This document shows positions 7,520-16,283 of a stretch of DNA of 64,000 bases, piece by piece; the stretch's first letter is position 1, and every line of letters starts with the position of its first letter. A model generated the notes under the pieces. It searched no databases. It had not been told where the DNA came from and saw nothing but the letters and a program-made list of their open reading frames with translations. The position numbers and the translations under genes are program-made. The DNA lies in contig CAYVQZ010000006.1 of NCBI GenBank assembly GCA_964453435.1, positions 39,494 through 103,493 of the forward strand. The letters are read 5' to 3'. Source of the DNA: CAYVQZ01 sp964453435 (lineage in GTDB: Bacteria > Abyssobacteria > SURF-5).

Positions 7520-9829
7520 CTAACTTTCGACAGGCAATGTTATTGTCACTGTGGTTCCCTGGTTCACTTCACTGCTGACAGTCATAGTCCCGCCGTGGGC
7601 TTGAATGATGTTTCTACAGATTGAAATTCCCAGGCCGGTGCCCTGATTTTTGGTGGTGAAGAATGGGTCAAAAATTCGACCCAGATTTTCCTCTTCGATT
7701 CCGCAACCTGTATCGGATATGCGCATCTCCAACAGCGCCGAGCCTTCCGGATCAATGAACCGGGTTGAAATTCTCAGGTCGCCACCATCCGGCATTGCCT
7801 CAACAGAGTTTGCTATGAGATTTACGAGGACCCGGTTGAACTTTGCGACATCGACAGAAATCTCTTTTTCTGCGTATTCCAGGTTCACATGGACTCTCAC
7901 CGTCTCGAGCTTATTCCGCATGCTCCCGAGCGCCTGTCGAACAACTTCCCGAAGCGGCCAGTATGTGCGTTCCAGTTGAATCGGCTTGGAATATTCCAAC
8001 AGTTCCGTTACGATTCCGTTGAGCAGGTTAATGCCGTGCTTGACCTCGCCGATTATTTCTCTCTTCTCTTCATCTTTCCCTATTCCCTTGTCAAGCGTAT
8101 CGATGCCCATCCGTATATTCTGCAATGGATTGCGTATCTCATGGGCGACAATTGATATCAAGCGTCCGATTGCCGCGAGGTTCTCCGCTTGCCTGAGTTC
8201 GGCAACCTTCTTCTTCACTGTCGCTTCGAGCGCATGGGAAAGCCTGCGATATCTCTTCTCACTCCGTTTCAGCGCCTCGAGGCTTCGACTATTCTGGAGA
8301 GCGATGGCAGCGTGGTCGGCAAAGGCCGAGGCCAGTTCGGCGTCACGCTCGGTGAATCCGCCGGGTTTATTCGCCAAGCCGATCAAGCCTACTGCCTCTT
8401 TATTCAGGATCAGTGGCGCAAACATCACGCTAACGAGTTCGGCATGTCCGGTGGGCATGAGCTGTTCCCATTCAGAGCCTCTGAAATTGTTCTCGTAGAT
8501 CGCCTTTTTCGACAGGTACGCTTCAGCGCGCAACCCTCGAACCGGCATTGGAAGGCTCGGGTCTACTCTGCACGGAAGCCCCCCCGAATCCAGAAACAGC
8601 AATTCATTTTGGCTGCCGTCCTGCGACAGCAGAGCTATGTAGCCGGCAGTAGCGCCAACCAGCTCTTTGCAGGAGTCAAATATCTCTCGCGCCGACCGTG
8701 CGAATTCTTGATTTGACAAAACTGCTTTTGAACTCTTCAGCAGGGCGTCCATTTCGTCCGAATGCCTGCGCGATTCATCCAACGAGAAACGCAATTTTTC
8801 CTCGGCACGCTTTCGTTCCGTTATATCGATGTGGGCAATGACCGCCCAATTTTGTCCGGCATGCGTGAATGGAGTGGCAAAGAGCTGAAACCATCGCTCT
8901 TCCTGCGGGCCAGAACACGGATATTCAAATTCGAACCGGGCCGTTTGTCCTGAAAGCACAGCGCTTAAGCCTTCGCGGACAGGGTGCGGATTATCAACCG
9001 ATTCGTTTTCCTCCGAACGGCAAACAGCCAGGTAGTCCGCTCCCACACAGTAGTTCTGGTCCGCAAGACCGTTCTCATTTGCGAACTCGACCCATGCCTG
9101 ATTGACCATGGTGATTCGCCCGTACTGGTCAAGAACAGCAATGTTTGCAGAGAGAGCGTCCAACGCTGATTGAACGAATTCACGTGACATTTCCGAGAAA
9201 ACCTTTTCCCTTCGAAGTTCCTCTTCAATCAGCTTACGCTCAGCGATTTCCTGCCGCAGTTGTTCATTTACGTTTCGCAACTCGGCCGTCCGAGACTCGA
9301 CAAGGGCTTCGAGCCCCCGAGCATATCTCTTTATTTCCGCCTCGGCTCTCATACGTTCTGTGACGTCAACCAGGCACAGAACAAGGCCCTCGACTTCACC
9401 TGACGCGTTCTTTACCGGCTGGAGGCTCCAATCCCAATAGGTGACACCGCGTTCAGGGTGTTCAGCGTATTCAAACGGTTTCGCCCGAACCGAAAAAGGT
9501 TGTCCCGTCGCTATCACCGACTGAAAAATCTTTTCGTTCTCTTCGTGCGGATAAAGGTCAAAATGCTTCTTTCCAACAAAGAATTCCGGTGTCCGCCCGT
9601 CCGCCTCGGCATATGCGCGGTTTACCCGAAGGAACGTAAACTCTTTGTCCATATATGCGATGAGAGGATGCGCCGCCGAGAACATTCTATCGAGCAATTC
9701 AGAGATATTTCGGGATTCATCATGAACTCGTTTCAGTTCCCGTTCCGACTCCTCGAGCGAAGAGACGCGGGCACGAAGCTTTTCGACTTCTTTGACGAGG
9801 TCGGCTTTCGTTTTCTTTGACCCTTGCAT
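7520..9829 (-). CDS. PAS-PAS-GAF sensor histidine kinase
   Basis: About 769 residues from ATG 9829 (MQGSKKTKADLVKEVEKLR), a typical soluble-kinase N-terminus; an in-frame TTG at 9907 would add 26 residues but lacks a well-placed ribosome site. Order: short coiled coil, PAS domain (about 42-165, LIAYMDKEFTFLRVNRAY), coiled-coil linker, second PAS (about 210-335, ANIAVLDQYGRITMVNQAW), GAF (about 365-525), HisKA with phosphoacceptor in IVAHEIRNPLQN, and HATPase with NSVEAMPDGG, DTGCGIE and GTGLGISI. No membrane segment, so it senses a cytoplasmic signal. No response regulator is adjacent, so its partner is unknown; its neighbours are acyl-CoA and 2-hydroxyacyl-CoA enzymes on either side. Confidence 0.88.
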   Translation of the reverse strand: MQGSKKTKADLVKEVEKLRARVSSLEESERELKRVHDESRNISELLDRMFSAAHPLIAYMDKEFTFLRVNRAYAEADGRTPEFFVGKKHFDLYPHEENEKIFQSVIATGQPFSVRAKPFEYAEHPERGVTYWDWSLQPVKNASGEVEGLVLCLVDVTERMRAEAEIKRYARGLEALVESRTAELRNVNEQLRQEIAERKLIEEELRREKVFSEMSREFVQSALDALSANIAVLDQYGRITMVNQAWVEFANENGLADQNYCVGADYLAVCRSEENESVDNPHPVREGLSAVLSGQTARFEFEYPCSGPQEERWFQLFATPFTHAGQNWAVIAHIDITERKRAEEKLRFSLDESRRHSDEMDALLKSSKAVLSNQEFARSAREIFDSCKELVGATAGYIALLSQDGSQNELLFLDSGGLPCRVDPSLPMPVRGLRAEAYLSKKAIYENNFRGSEWEQLMPTGHAELVSVMFAPLILNKEAVGLIGLANKPGGFTERDAELASAFADHAAIALQNSRSLEALKRSEKRYRRLSHALEATVKKKVAELRQAENLAAIGRLISIVAHEIRNPLQNIRMGIDTLDKGIGKDEEKREIIGEVKHGINLLNGIVTELLEYSKPIQLERTYWPLREVVRQALGSMRNKLETVRVHVNLEYAEKEISVDVAKFNRVLVNLIANSVEAMPDGGDLRISTRFIDPEGSALLEMRISDTGCGIEEENLGRIFDPFFTTKNQGTGLGISICRNIIQAHGGTMTVSSEVNQGTTVTITLPVES

Positions 9830-10147
9830 GTCAGACTTTTTGGCGATGTTGCGGAGCGCCGAGTTGAAATTGTCGGCCCGGAAATGGTTTGCAGAACGCA
9901 AACACAAACCCCTGCACGCTACTCCCTGCCGACTTTGTCTCGTTCAAGTAATTATACCCTCATTTCCGGGCAAATCTTAAAACGTTTTGGAGCGCCGGAG
10001 ACGGCATGTCTCATAACAACGATACCGCAAACTTGTTAAGAAATCATTAAACGCTGCAGGCAAATTCGGCGACACCGGTTGCGCCAGTCGTTTTGATTGA
10101 ATCACTCACTCGGGGAACGCCTCCAGAAAGGGCGGCGAATCGAACGC

Positions 10148-11275
10148 TTAACTCTTTATCATCTCGAGAAAAGCCTGAACCCGGGTGCTGACCTGGCCGG
10201 AAGCCGTCGTAGAGTATTCGCGCTCGAGGTCGAGAACCGGAACACTGTTGTTGTGCCGCAACTCCTCGGCCAGCAGCTTGCGCATGCCCGCCCAGTGGTC
10301 ACAGAATTTCAATCGCGCGCAAATGACACCGTCAATCCGCCAATCTTGAATGGTCTTTTTCAGAAGGCCGCTTCCAAAATCAAATCCGTTGATTATCGAG
10401 GGACATGGAATCCTACCGACGTAACGGTTCGCTATCGCTTCGAGCGGGGTTTTCGAGTTCTCTTCGATTATTCCCTGGTAGTGCCGGGTACCGAAGCACA
10501 GAGCGTCGGCCACTATCCAGGCACCCTTACTCTCCAAGAATCCGACGAACTCTGGAGCGTCGCACCCACCGCCGAGAAGCAACAGCCGCGGCAGAGTCGG
10601 CCTCCCGCTTTTCCGTTTCTCTAGCTGGGGAACGAGGATTTCCAGAGTGTCATTGAATCGTTCTTTCGGCATGGACATACCGGCCAACGCGATCTGCAAG
10701 TACTCGCTGCCGCTCACGGGAGGCGGGTCATGCTTTCGGAGTTCGTTTAGTCGGCTCATGAGCGCTCGCACACGATTATGGAGCGTGATCGACCTTCGAA
10801 GCTGGGCCTCGGACACGTCGACCCCAAATACCTCCTTCAAATGGTCCATCAAGTATTGCATTTCGAGAATAAACCACTCAGACACCACACTTCCCAAGGC
10901 ATGATACATGGAGAAATAATGAACGAACGGAAAACCTGCTTTATCCTCCATCTCACCCGCCAGGCGAAGCATGTGGTCGCATGTGTTCGTCGTTACCAAC
11001 CCGTCAAGAAAGGCCAAGTCTCCCCGAAGGAGCAATTCAAGCAAAGACCGCGTGTACGAGCAATTGATTCTGTGAAGTTGAGAGTCCGCGCTCGACGTGT
11101 CGTGCAGGCCCGGGGCCCTCAGGCGGACCGCCAGCAACCCCGCCGCATGCAGTATCTCTTCAGGAATGTTGGAACACACCGTACCGATAACGCGGCCATC
11201 AGCTTTTTTCCAGGTCTCGATCTCGGGGTTATTGATGCTCGAAGCAATCTTTCCAAATTGTTCAAGGACCTCCAT
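10148..11275 (-). CDS. 2-hydroxyacyl-CoA dehydratase / benzoyl-CoA reductase-type subunit (second)
   Basis: 375 residues. Family features are the N-terminal GTVCSNIPEEILHAAG segment, TTNTCDHMLRL in the middle, LLLGGGCDAPEF at the start of the second domain, and ICARLKFCDHWAG near the end; the three cysteines in VCSN, NTCDH and KFCDH are the expected ligands of a [4Fe-4S] cluster. Proteins of this family (HgdB/FldC/BcrB/BadE type) pair with a related subunit and use a low-potential electron from an ATP-dependent activator to dehydrate a 2-hydroxyacyl-CoA or reduce an aromatic acyl-CoA. The partner subunit lies 11 bases upstream. The activator ATPase (HgdC/BadF-like) is not in the window. Which of the possible reactions applies cannot be told from sequence. 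Confidence 0.82.
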   Translation of the reverse strand: MEVLEQFGKIASSINNPEIETWKKADGRVIGTVCSNIPEEILHAAGLLAVRLRAPGLHDTSSADSQLHRINCSYTRSLLELLLRGDLAFLDGLVTTNTCDHMLRLAGEMEDKAGFPFVHYFSMYHALGSVVSEWFILEMQYLMDHLKEVFGVDVSEAQLRRSITLHNRVRALMSRLNELRKHDPPPVSGSEYLQIALAGMSMPKERFNDTLEILVPQLEKRKSGRPTLPRLLLLGGGCDAPEFVGFLESKGAWIVADALCFGTRHYQGIIEENSKTPLEAIANRYVGRIPCPSIINGFDFGSGLLKKTIQDWRIDGVICARLKFCDHWAGMRKLLAEELRHNNSVPVLDLEREYSTTASGQVSTRVQAFLEMIKS

Positions 11276-11286
11276 AATACGGTCTC

Positions 11287-12579
11287 CTAAACCATCACCG
11301 TGGTAAAGAATTCTTCGATTTGCGTGCGCATCAGTTCCGGCGAAAGCACACGGTCATCGTTATAGTCGAATTCAACGAAAAGCACCGGTATGTCGCGTTT
11401 CCTGCAGATTTCCCGAAGCCGCCCCCGCGCGCCGCAGATGCTGTTACACCCGACATGCTGGGTTACAATCATGCAATCGCACTTGTAATAATCGTAGGCT
11501 CGAAGGGTGAAATCCAAAAATTTTTCCGTGTCGAACCGCATGAGTGACATTGTCATGTCGAGTCCTTGCCATGCGACACCTTCGAGCATTGTCTCGAGAC
11601 TTGCCGTGTCAATCGGTTCCAGGACAGCCGAACTCGAGAGCGAATTCGTCACGACTACGGCTCCGAAGTTCTCTTCCATCCAACCAAAGAGTTCACGGTC
11701 GTAGGTGGGCGGCACATGAACCCAAATAACTCTGTGCCTTTCCTCGAATGGCCCCTGTGTGCGCCCCTCTCTCACTCTCGATACCGCGTCGTTCCGCAGA
11801 ATCTTGAGTGTTTCGACCAGCCCCGGGTGCCCCGCCCTCTGGATAAAACTCATATATGGAAACATTTTCAGAAAACCCGGATGCGGCGCCGGTTTGGCGG
11901 CGTATGCGTCGTGCAAGTCGACCATGTATTCATATGCCTCATTTGACAGGACCACCGCTTCCCGAAACCGGTCTATGTCAAATTTCTTACCCGTATTCCT
12001 CTCGAGAAACGGGATAAGGTCGGCTTTCAGTTGGCGGGCGTAGTATCTGATTGCCGGTCGGTCATAACGAAACGGTGCATCGAGGAACAGCATCGGGCAT
12101 TCCAGTATCTTGTTGATTATCGGATACGCGATGCGGGTTCCGTCGCACGGCGCAGACGACGTGACAAAGAAGGAGTTAACCGGGAGCTCATCGCTCAGGG
12201 CGGCTCCAATAATGAAACGGTCGGTCGAACAGGTATCCGAGGGGACACCGGCTTCCTCCGCCGCCTCCAGAAACTCATATACGACGTTTTGATTCATGCC
12301 CGTGAAGAACCCGGGGTAGAACTCGAGACACATTGGGGCACAGTCGAACGCATAAAAGATTTGAGGAACCAGCCCAAACTCGAATAATGCCACCTTCCTG
12401 TTTTCATCGTGCATTGCGGCGGCAATGTCCTCGTACTGAGCAGCCTGGCCTCTGATTCCCACGGCATACAGATGAGAATATTCCTCGAAAGGCGGAAGCG
12501 GTGTTTCACTCAGCATCTGCGCCATCGGTTTCAACAATCCATTGACTACTTCCATCGTTCGTTCAAACGGCGCACCCAT
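11287..12579 (-). CDS. 2-hydroxyacyl-CoA dehydratase / benzoyl-CoA reductase-type subunit (first)
   Basis: 430 residues from ATG 12579, selected because AAAGGAG stands nine bases upstream; a longer reading to 12618 lacks one. Cysteines fall in DCAPMCLEF, PSDTCSTDRF and the C-terminal QHVGCNSICGARGRLREIC, matching the [4Fe-4S]-binding layout of the larger subunit in 2-hydroxyacyl-CoA dehydratases and related reductases. IWVHVPPTYDRELFGWMEE marks the second Rossmann-like domain. It is translated just ahead of the smaller subunit, and the two should form a heterodimer in the cytoplasm. It lies 147 bases downstream of the DinG-type helicase gene in the same direction, so it may have its own promoter in that gap, where I do not see a convincing one. 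Confidence 0.82.
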   Translation of the reverse strand: MGAPFERTMEVVNGLLKPMAQMLSETPLPPFEEYSHLYAVGIRGQAAQYEDIAAAMHDENRKVALFEFGLVPQIFYAFDCAPMCLEFYPGFFTGMNQNVVYEFLEAAEEAGVPSDTCSTDRFIIGAALSDELPVNSFFVTSSAPCDGTRIAYPIINKILECPMLFLDAPFRYDRPAIRYYARQLKADLIPFLERNTGKKFDIDRFREAVVLSNEAYEYMVDLHDAYAAKPAPHPGFLKMFPYMSFIQRAGHPGLVETLKILRNDAVSRVREGRTQGPFEERHRVIWVHVPPTYDRELFGWMEENFGAVVVTNSLSSSAVLEPIDTASLETMLEGVAWQGLDMTMSLMRFDTEKFLDFTLRAYDYYKCDCMIVTQHVGCNSICGARGRLREICRKRDIPVLFVEFDYNDDRVLSPELMRTQIEEFFTTVMV

Positions 12580-12726
12580 CGCTTGCGTTCTCCTTTGATG
12601 ACTCCGGTTCCTGCACAATGCCGTCCCTCGTGCGATTTCGGACAGTATATTTCATTCCGAAGGCCGATGTCCACCAGCCCCAAGCATTGCCGCACCGCCG
12701 CCTCCGGAATCATGCGCAAATTCTTC

Positions 12727-15291
12727 TTAGGGCCTCGTTCTTCCCTTTCCTTCCGAACGGCGAAATGAAGAAAAAAATTTTTGGACCTCCTCGAATACGT
12801 ATTCGGCCGGGCCCTGGACGATGCGGCATGGGGGAAGGGAGTTCAGAAACGTCCGACCATATACCCTTTCCACGACGCGCTTGTCCAAAACGAGAACCGC
12901 TCCGTGATCGGTTCGGTTGCGGATGAGCCGTCCGAACCCCTGCTTGAACTTGATGACAGCCAGCGGGACGGAATATTCCAAAAAAGGTCTTCCCCCGCGA
13001 CGTTCAATCTCTTCCGCCCGCGCCTGGGTCACCGGCTCATCGGGGACCTTAAAAGGCAATTTCACCAAAACGACACATTCGAGCGATTCGCCCTCGACAT
13101 CCACGCCCTCCCAAAAGCTGAGCGTAGCAAATAATACCGATGACGTGTCTCTCCGAAACTTTTCGAGAAGCGCCGTGCGGTTGTCATCGCCTTGCCGAAG
13201 CGCCCGGATTCCCATCAATTTTTCCAGGTCCGGCGCCAAGCTCGAATACACCGAATCCAACATGCGGAAGGAGGTGAAAAGAAGGAATGCGCGCCCCTGG
13301 CTAATTGTCAGACAACGGAATATCGCCTGAATCAATGAGTAAAGGTATTTCGAATCCTTAATCCCCGGAATATCCGTCGGAATCCCGATTATTGCCTGTT
13401 CGGCGAAATTGAAAGGAGACGGAAGGGTCACATAGTCAAGGCGGTCAGCGTCTGCACGGTTCAACCCAATGCGTTCAGAAACGAAATCGAATCGTCCAAC
13501 GACCGTCAACGTTGCCGAGGTAAGCACAATTGTCGGAAATTTGGAATATACCTGCTCGACCAGCACCGGACCAACATTCAACGGAACAGCAAAAAGGCGG
13601 ACTATATTGCCCGGGCCGCGCGGCCTGACTTCGACCCACCTGATGCGGTCAAGGCTGTCGCCGAATACTGTGTCCTCGATGGTTTCCGCCGCAATTTCCA
13701 GGCGGTTACACATGGCCTCCAATTCAATGCAATCATCGGTAAAATCGAACTCGTCGATGTCGCCGGCGCCAATCTCTTGGAGTTTTCTGAGAACGAGATG
13801 AACCCTGGCTGCAAACGCGCGTAATTCATTGAGCAGATGTTCGACAGCAGGCACACATTCTTGGCGCCACTGTTCATCATCCTGCAAATCAGGCCCCACT
13901 CGTAACTTAACCTCCCCGTTTGTCTTGCTGGCGCGGGCACAAAGAAACTCGAAGATAGCGCCACATGCTTCATCGGTCAAATGCTCGAGGTCGCGTTTAC
14001 GCGGTATGACCTCGTTTTGAATGTCCAACACGATCTCTTCGATGTGGTCGTTTTTCCCCGGCACGCCCAGCAGTTTCCTCCTCACCAGCGATATCAATCC
14101 ACCCTCTTGTTGTTTCGATTGTCGATTGTGGATTCGACCAAGCAGGCGCAGCAGGCCAACTCGTGTGACTCTCGCACCGAAATAAGACGTGGCCGAATCT
14201 TCGATATTGTGCGCTTCATCGAAGATGATGCGCCGATAACCGGGCAGCACTGCCATATCGGAATATCCCTGGGTCATGCTTCTCAGGGAAAGATCAGCAA
14301 AAAGAAGGTGATGATTGACGATAAGCAAATCGGCGGAGGCGGCTTCCCGGCGTGCCCGATTGACAAAGCATTCATTGAAATGACCGCAGCGCGCCCGCAA
14401 GCAAGTATCGCTTTCCGAGTTAACTTTTTCCCATATTTCCTGCTTGGGCACAAATCCGAGGTCCGAAAGGCTTCCATCCTTTGTTCGTTTGCTCCAGTCA
14501 ATTATTGACTCGAGCATCTCGCGTTCCTCCGGCATGGTGAGTATCTCAAACTCATTTTCCACCATTTTCAGCTTTCGAAGACACACGTAATTGCTTCGAC
14601 CCTTCACAAGGACGGCCTTGCAATCTATGTCAAGGGTGGACAACAAGGTTGGAATATCTCTTCGGACCAGTTGCTCCTGCAGGTTAATCGTATTTGTGGA
14701 TATGACAACCCGCTCCCGATTCGAGACAGCCCAAAATATAGCAGGAATAAGGTAAGCGAACGTTTTTCCGGTACCCGTGCCGGCTTCAATCACGGCGATG
14801 CCGTCCGTGTTGAACGCGTTCGCCACCGCGCGCAACATTTCGACCTGTTGCTCCCGGTGCTCATATTTTGTCAACTTCTTTGCAACGGGACCTCCTGGTT
14901 TGAGAGCATCGCACAATTGTTCGACACGAAGTGGTTCGATTTTTTCGTGTTCGAATGCTGCAACAACCTCGTACACCCGCGTGACCGAATTGTTGACGAT
15001 GTAACAGCCGACTCCGGCCTGGCCGATACTGCTGGCAATCGAGAGGTCTGCCTCGGAAGGAGACAGCGGTCCGTTGGGATGATTATGAATGACGACATCA
15101 CCCGGGCGCGCAAGTTGGGTGATTGCAGGGACCGCCCCGGCATTGCCGTGGGCAAGCGGCACGACCTCAGAGACAACGCGGTTTTCGTCCGTGTTCCCGA
15201 GAAAGAAGACCTCGTTGCCGCCAACCGACTCAATTTCTTTCCGAATGGCCTGTATGACAGCAGGAGCAAGCAGTTTTTTTGCCGATTTCAT
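12727..15291 (-). CDS. JAB/RadC-like domain fused to DinG-type DNA helicase
   Basis: 854 residues. Residues about 1-110 form a JAB/MPN domain with the complete metal motif HNHPNGPLSPSEAD (His69, His71, Ser79, Asp82), spaced as in RadC. Residues about 140-854 are a superfamily-2 XPD/DinG helicase: Walker A EAGTGTGKT, STNTINLQEQ, an iron-sulfur cysteine set (YVCLRKL, DTCLRARC, NECFVN), the IIFDEAHNIED box, and C-terminal LTSATL, SFWEGVDVEGES and FGRLIRNRTDHG. It would unwind DNA structures 5' to 3' with ATP; the JAB domain could be a peptidase, a nuclease-like adaptor or a dead scaffold. A sigma-70-like promoter lies just upstream. The helicase assignment is strong; the role of the fusion is unknown. 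Confidence 0.88.
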   Translation of the reverse strand: MKSAKKLLAPAVIQAIRKEIESVGGNEVFFLGNTDENRVVSEVVPLAHGNAGAVPAITQLARPGDVVIHNHPNGPLSPSEADLSIASSIGQAGVGCYIVNNSVTRVYEVVAAFEHEKIEPLRVEQLCDALKPGGPVAKKLTKYEHREQQVEMLRAVANAFNTDGIAVIEAGTGTGKTFAYLIPAIFWAVSNRERVVISTNTINLQEQLVRRDIPTLLSTLDIDCKAVLVKGRSNYVCLRKLKMVENEFEILTMPEEREMLESIIDWSKRTKDGSLSDLGFVPKQEIWEKVNSESDTCLRARCGHFNECFVNRARREAASADLLIVNHHLLFADLSLRSMTQGYSDMAVLPGYRRIIFDEAHNIEDSATSYFGARVTRVGLLRLLGRIHNRQSKQQEGGLISLVRRKLLGVPGKNDHIEEIVLDIQNEVIPRKRDLEHLTDEACGAIFEFLCARASKTNGEVKLRVGPDLQDDEQWRQECVPAVEHLLNELRAFAARVHLVLRKLQEIGAGDIDEFDFTDDCIELEAMCNRLEIAAETIEDTVFGDSLDRIRWVEVRPRGPGNIVRLFAVPLNVGPVLVEQVYSKFPTIVLTSATLTVVGRFDFVSERIGLNRADADRLDYVTLPSPFNFAEQAIIGIPTDIPGIKDSKYLYSLIQAIFRCLTISQGRAFLLFTSFRMLDSVYSSLAPDLEKLMGIRALRQGDDNRTALLEKFRRDTSSVLFATLSFWEGVDVEGESLECVVLVKLPFKVPDEPVTQARAEEIERRGGRPFLEYSVPLAVIKFKQGFGRLIRNRTDHGAVLVLDKRVVERVYGRTFLNSLPPCRIVQGPAEYVFEEVQKFFSSFRRSEGKGRTRP

Positions 15292-15317
15292 TTCTTCGCC
15301 GGTTTCCGAGCCGGTTA

Positions 15318-15345
15318 ATTATAAGCATATCCTTTTCGATCGCAA
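15318..15345 (-). promoter_or_regulatory. promoter for the JAB-DinG gene
   Basis: On the minus strand TTGCGA (15345-15340) and a perfect TATAAT (15323-15318) are 16 bases apart, about 27 bases before the ATG at 15291, leaving a very short leader. This makes the helicase gene at least partly independent of the long upstream operon. Confidence 0.55.
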
Positions 15346-15425
15346 AATTTCTGTTTGACCGACACTTTATTCGCTCGCATAAGCTAGAATTTCTCCATCG
15401 GAAGGCAAGCGGAACCACGGTCGGT

Positions 15426-16250
15426 TCAACTCTTGATGGCAATGACGGAGAGGGTGCGACCGGTTTGCGGACCAAGTTTTCGAGCTGAAAAATATCTGTC
15501 GGAGTCGCAGGCGGAGCAAAGTCTGTGGTTGATTACTCTTGCTTCTCTGACACCCGCCTTCGCTAACTGGAACCGGTTGGCCGCCCAAAGGTCAAGATGC
15601 CATTTTTTCTTTCCCGTCTTTCGGAACAAAGAGTCGGAATAGTCGAATTCTCTGCGAAACTTACCGACCACATCCGCCCCGACCTCGTAGCAACATGGCC
15701 CGATCGACGGTCCGATCGCGGCCCACATGCTCTCGGCTTTCGACTCGAATTCCCTCTTCATTCTGTCCACCGTTTTCTCCACGATTGACAAGGCGGTGCT
15801 GCGCCAGCCGGCGTGCACGATGCCAACCGCGGGGATTCGGGGGTCATAGAGGAAAACCGGTACACAGTCCGCGGTGAATACTCCTATGGGAAGGTCGGCC
15901 ACATCGGTTATCAATCCGTCGGTTGCAGGGATGGCGGTGGCATAGTCGGTTGCCCCCTTGCCACGGTCCTCACCGGTGACACGGTATATCCCATCTCCGT
16001 GGATCTGTCTGGCAGATGTAAAATGGTCGGGATTGAGTCCGAGCATGTCGAATATACGCCGCCGATTCTCAGCGACACGTATGGGGTCGTCATGCGCGTG
16101 CAAGCCGGCATTCAGGTCGTTGCCGACGGTTTGCTCATTGTTCAAACTACGGGTGGTAAATGCCGCAACAATTCTCTCGAAGGGCGCTTCGGAGGGAAAT
16201 GCTGAACGCACGGGACCGGATTGACCCAATACCACTGCCGACCTCACCAT
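15426..16250 (-). CDS. pgeF: YfiH/LACC1-family purine nucleoside phosphorylase
   Basis: 274 residues from ATG 16250 (a TTG 15 bases earlier is an alternative). Zinc-site residues of the family are visible: SARQIHGD (His), FTADCVPVFLYD (Cys), and GIVHAGWRST (His), with IGPSIGPCCYEVG following. Proteins of this family, formerly called multicopper polyphenol oxidases or laccase-domain proteins, act on purine nucleosides (phosphorolysis, adenosine deamination) and in E. coli remove misincorporated L-Ser from peptidoglycan precursors. It is cytoplasmic. It follows hslU by 33 bases in the long housekeeping run. The family call is firm; which activity matters in this organism is not visible. Confidence 0.86.
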   Translation of the reverse strand: MVRSAVVLGQSGPVRSAFPSEAPFERIVAAFTTRSLNNEQTVGNDLNAGLHAHDDPIRVAENRRRIFDMLGLNPDHFTSARQIHGDGIYRVTGEDRGKGATDYATAIPATDGLITDVADLPIGVFTADCVPVFLYDPRIPAVGIVHAGWRSTALSIVEKTVDRMKREFESKAESMWAAIGPSIGPCCYEVGADVVGKFRREFDYSDSLFRKTGKKKWHLDLWAANRFQLAKAGVREARVINHRLCSACDSDRYFSARKLGPQTGRTLSVIAIKS

Positions 16251-16283
16251 CTTATATGAAACCAAGGCGCTTCTGAAGCAAAC

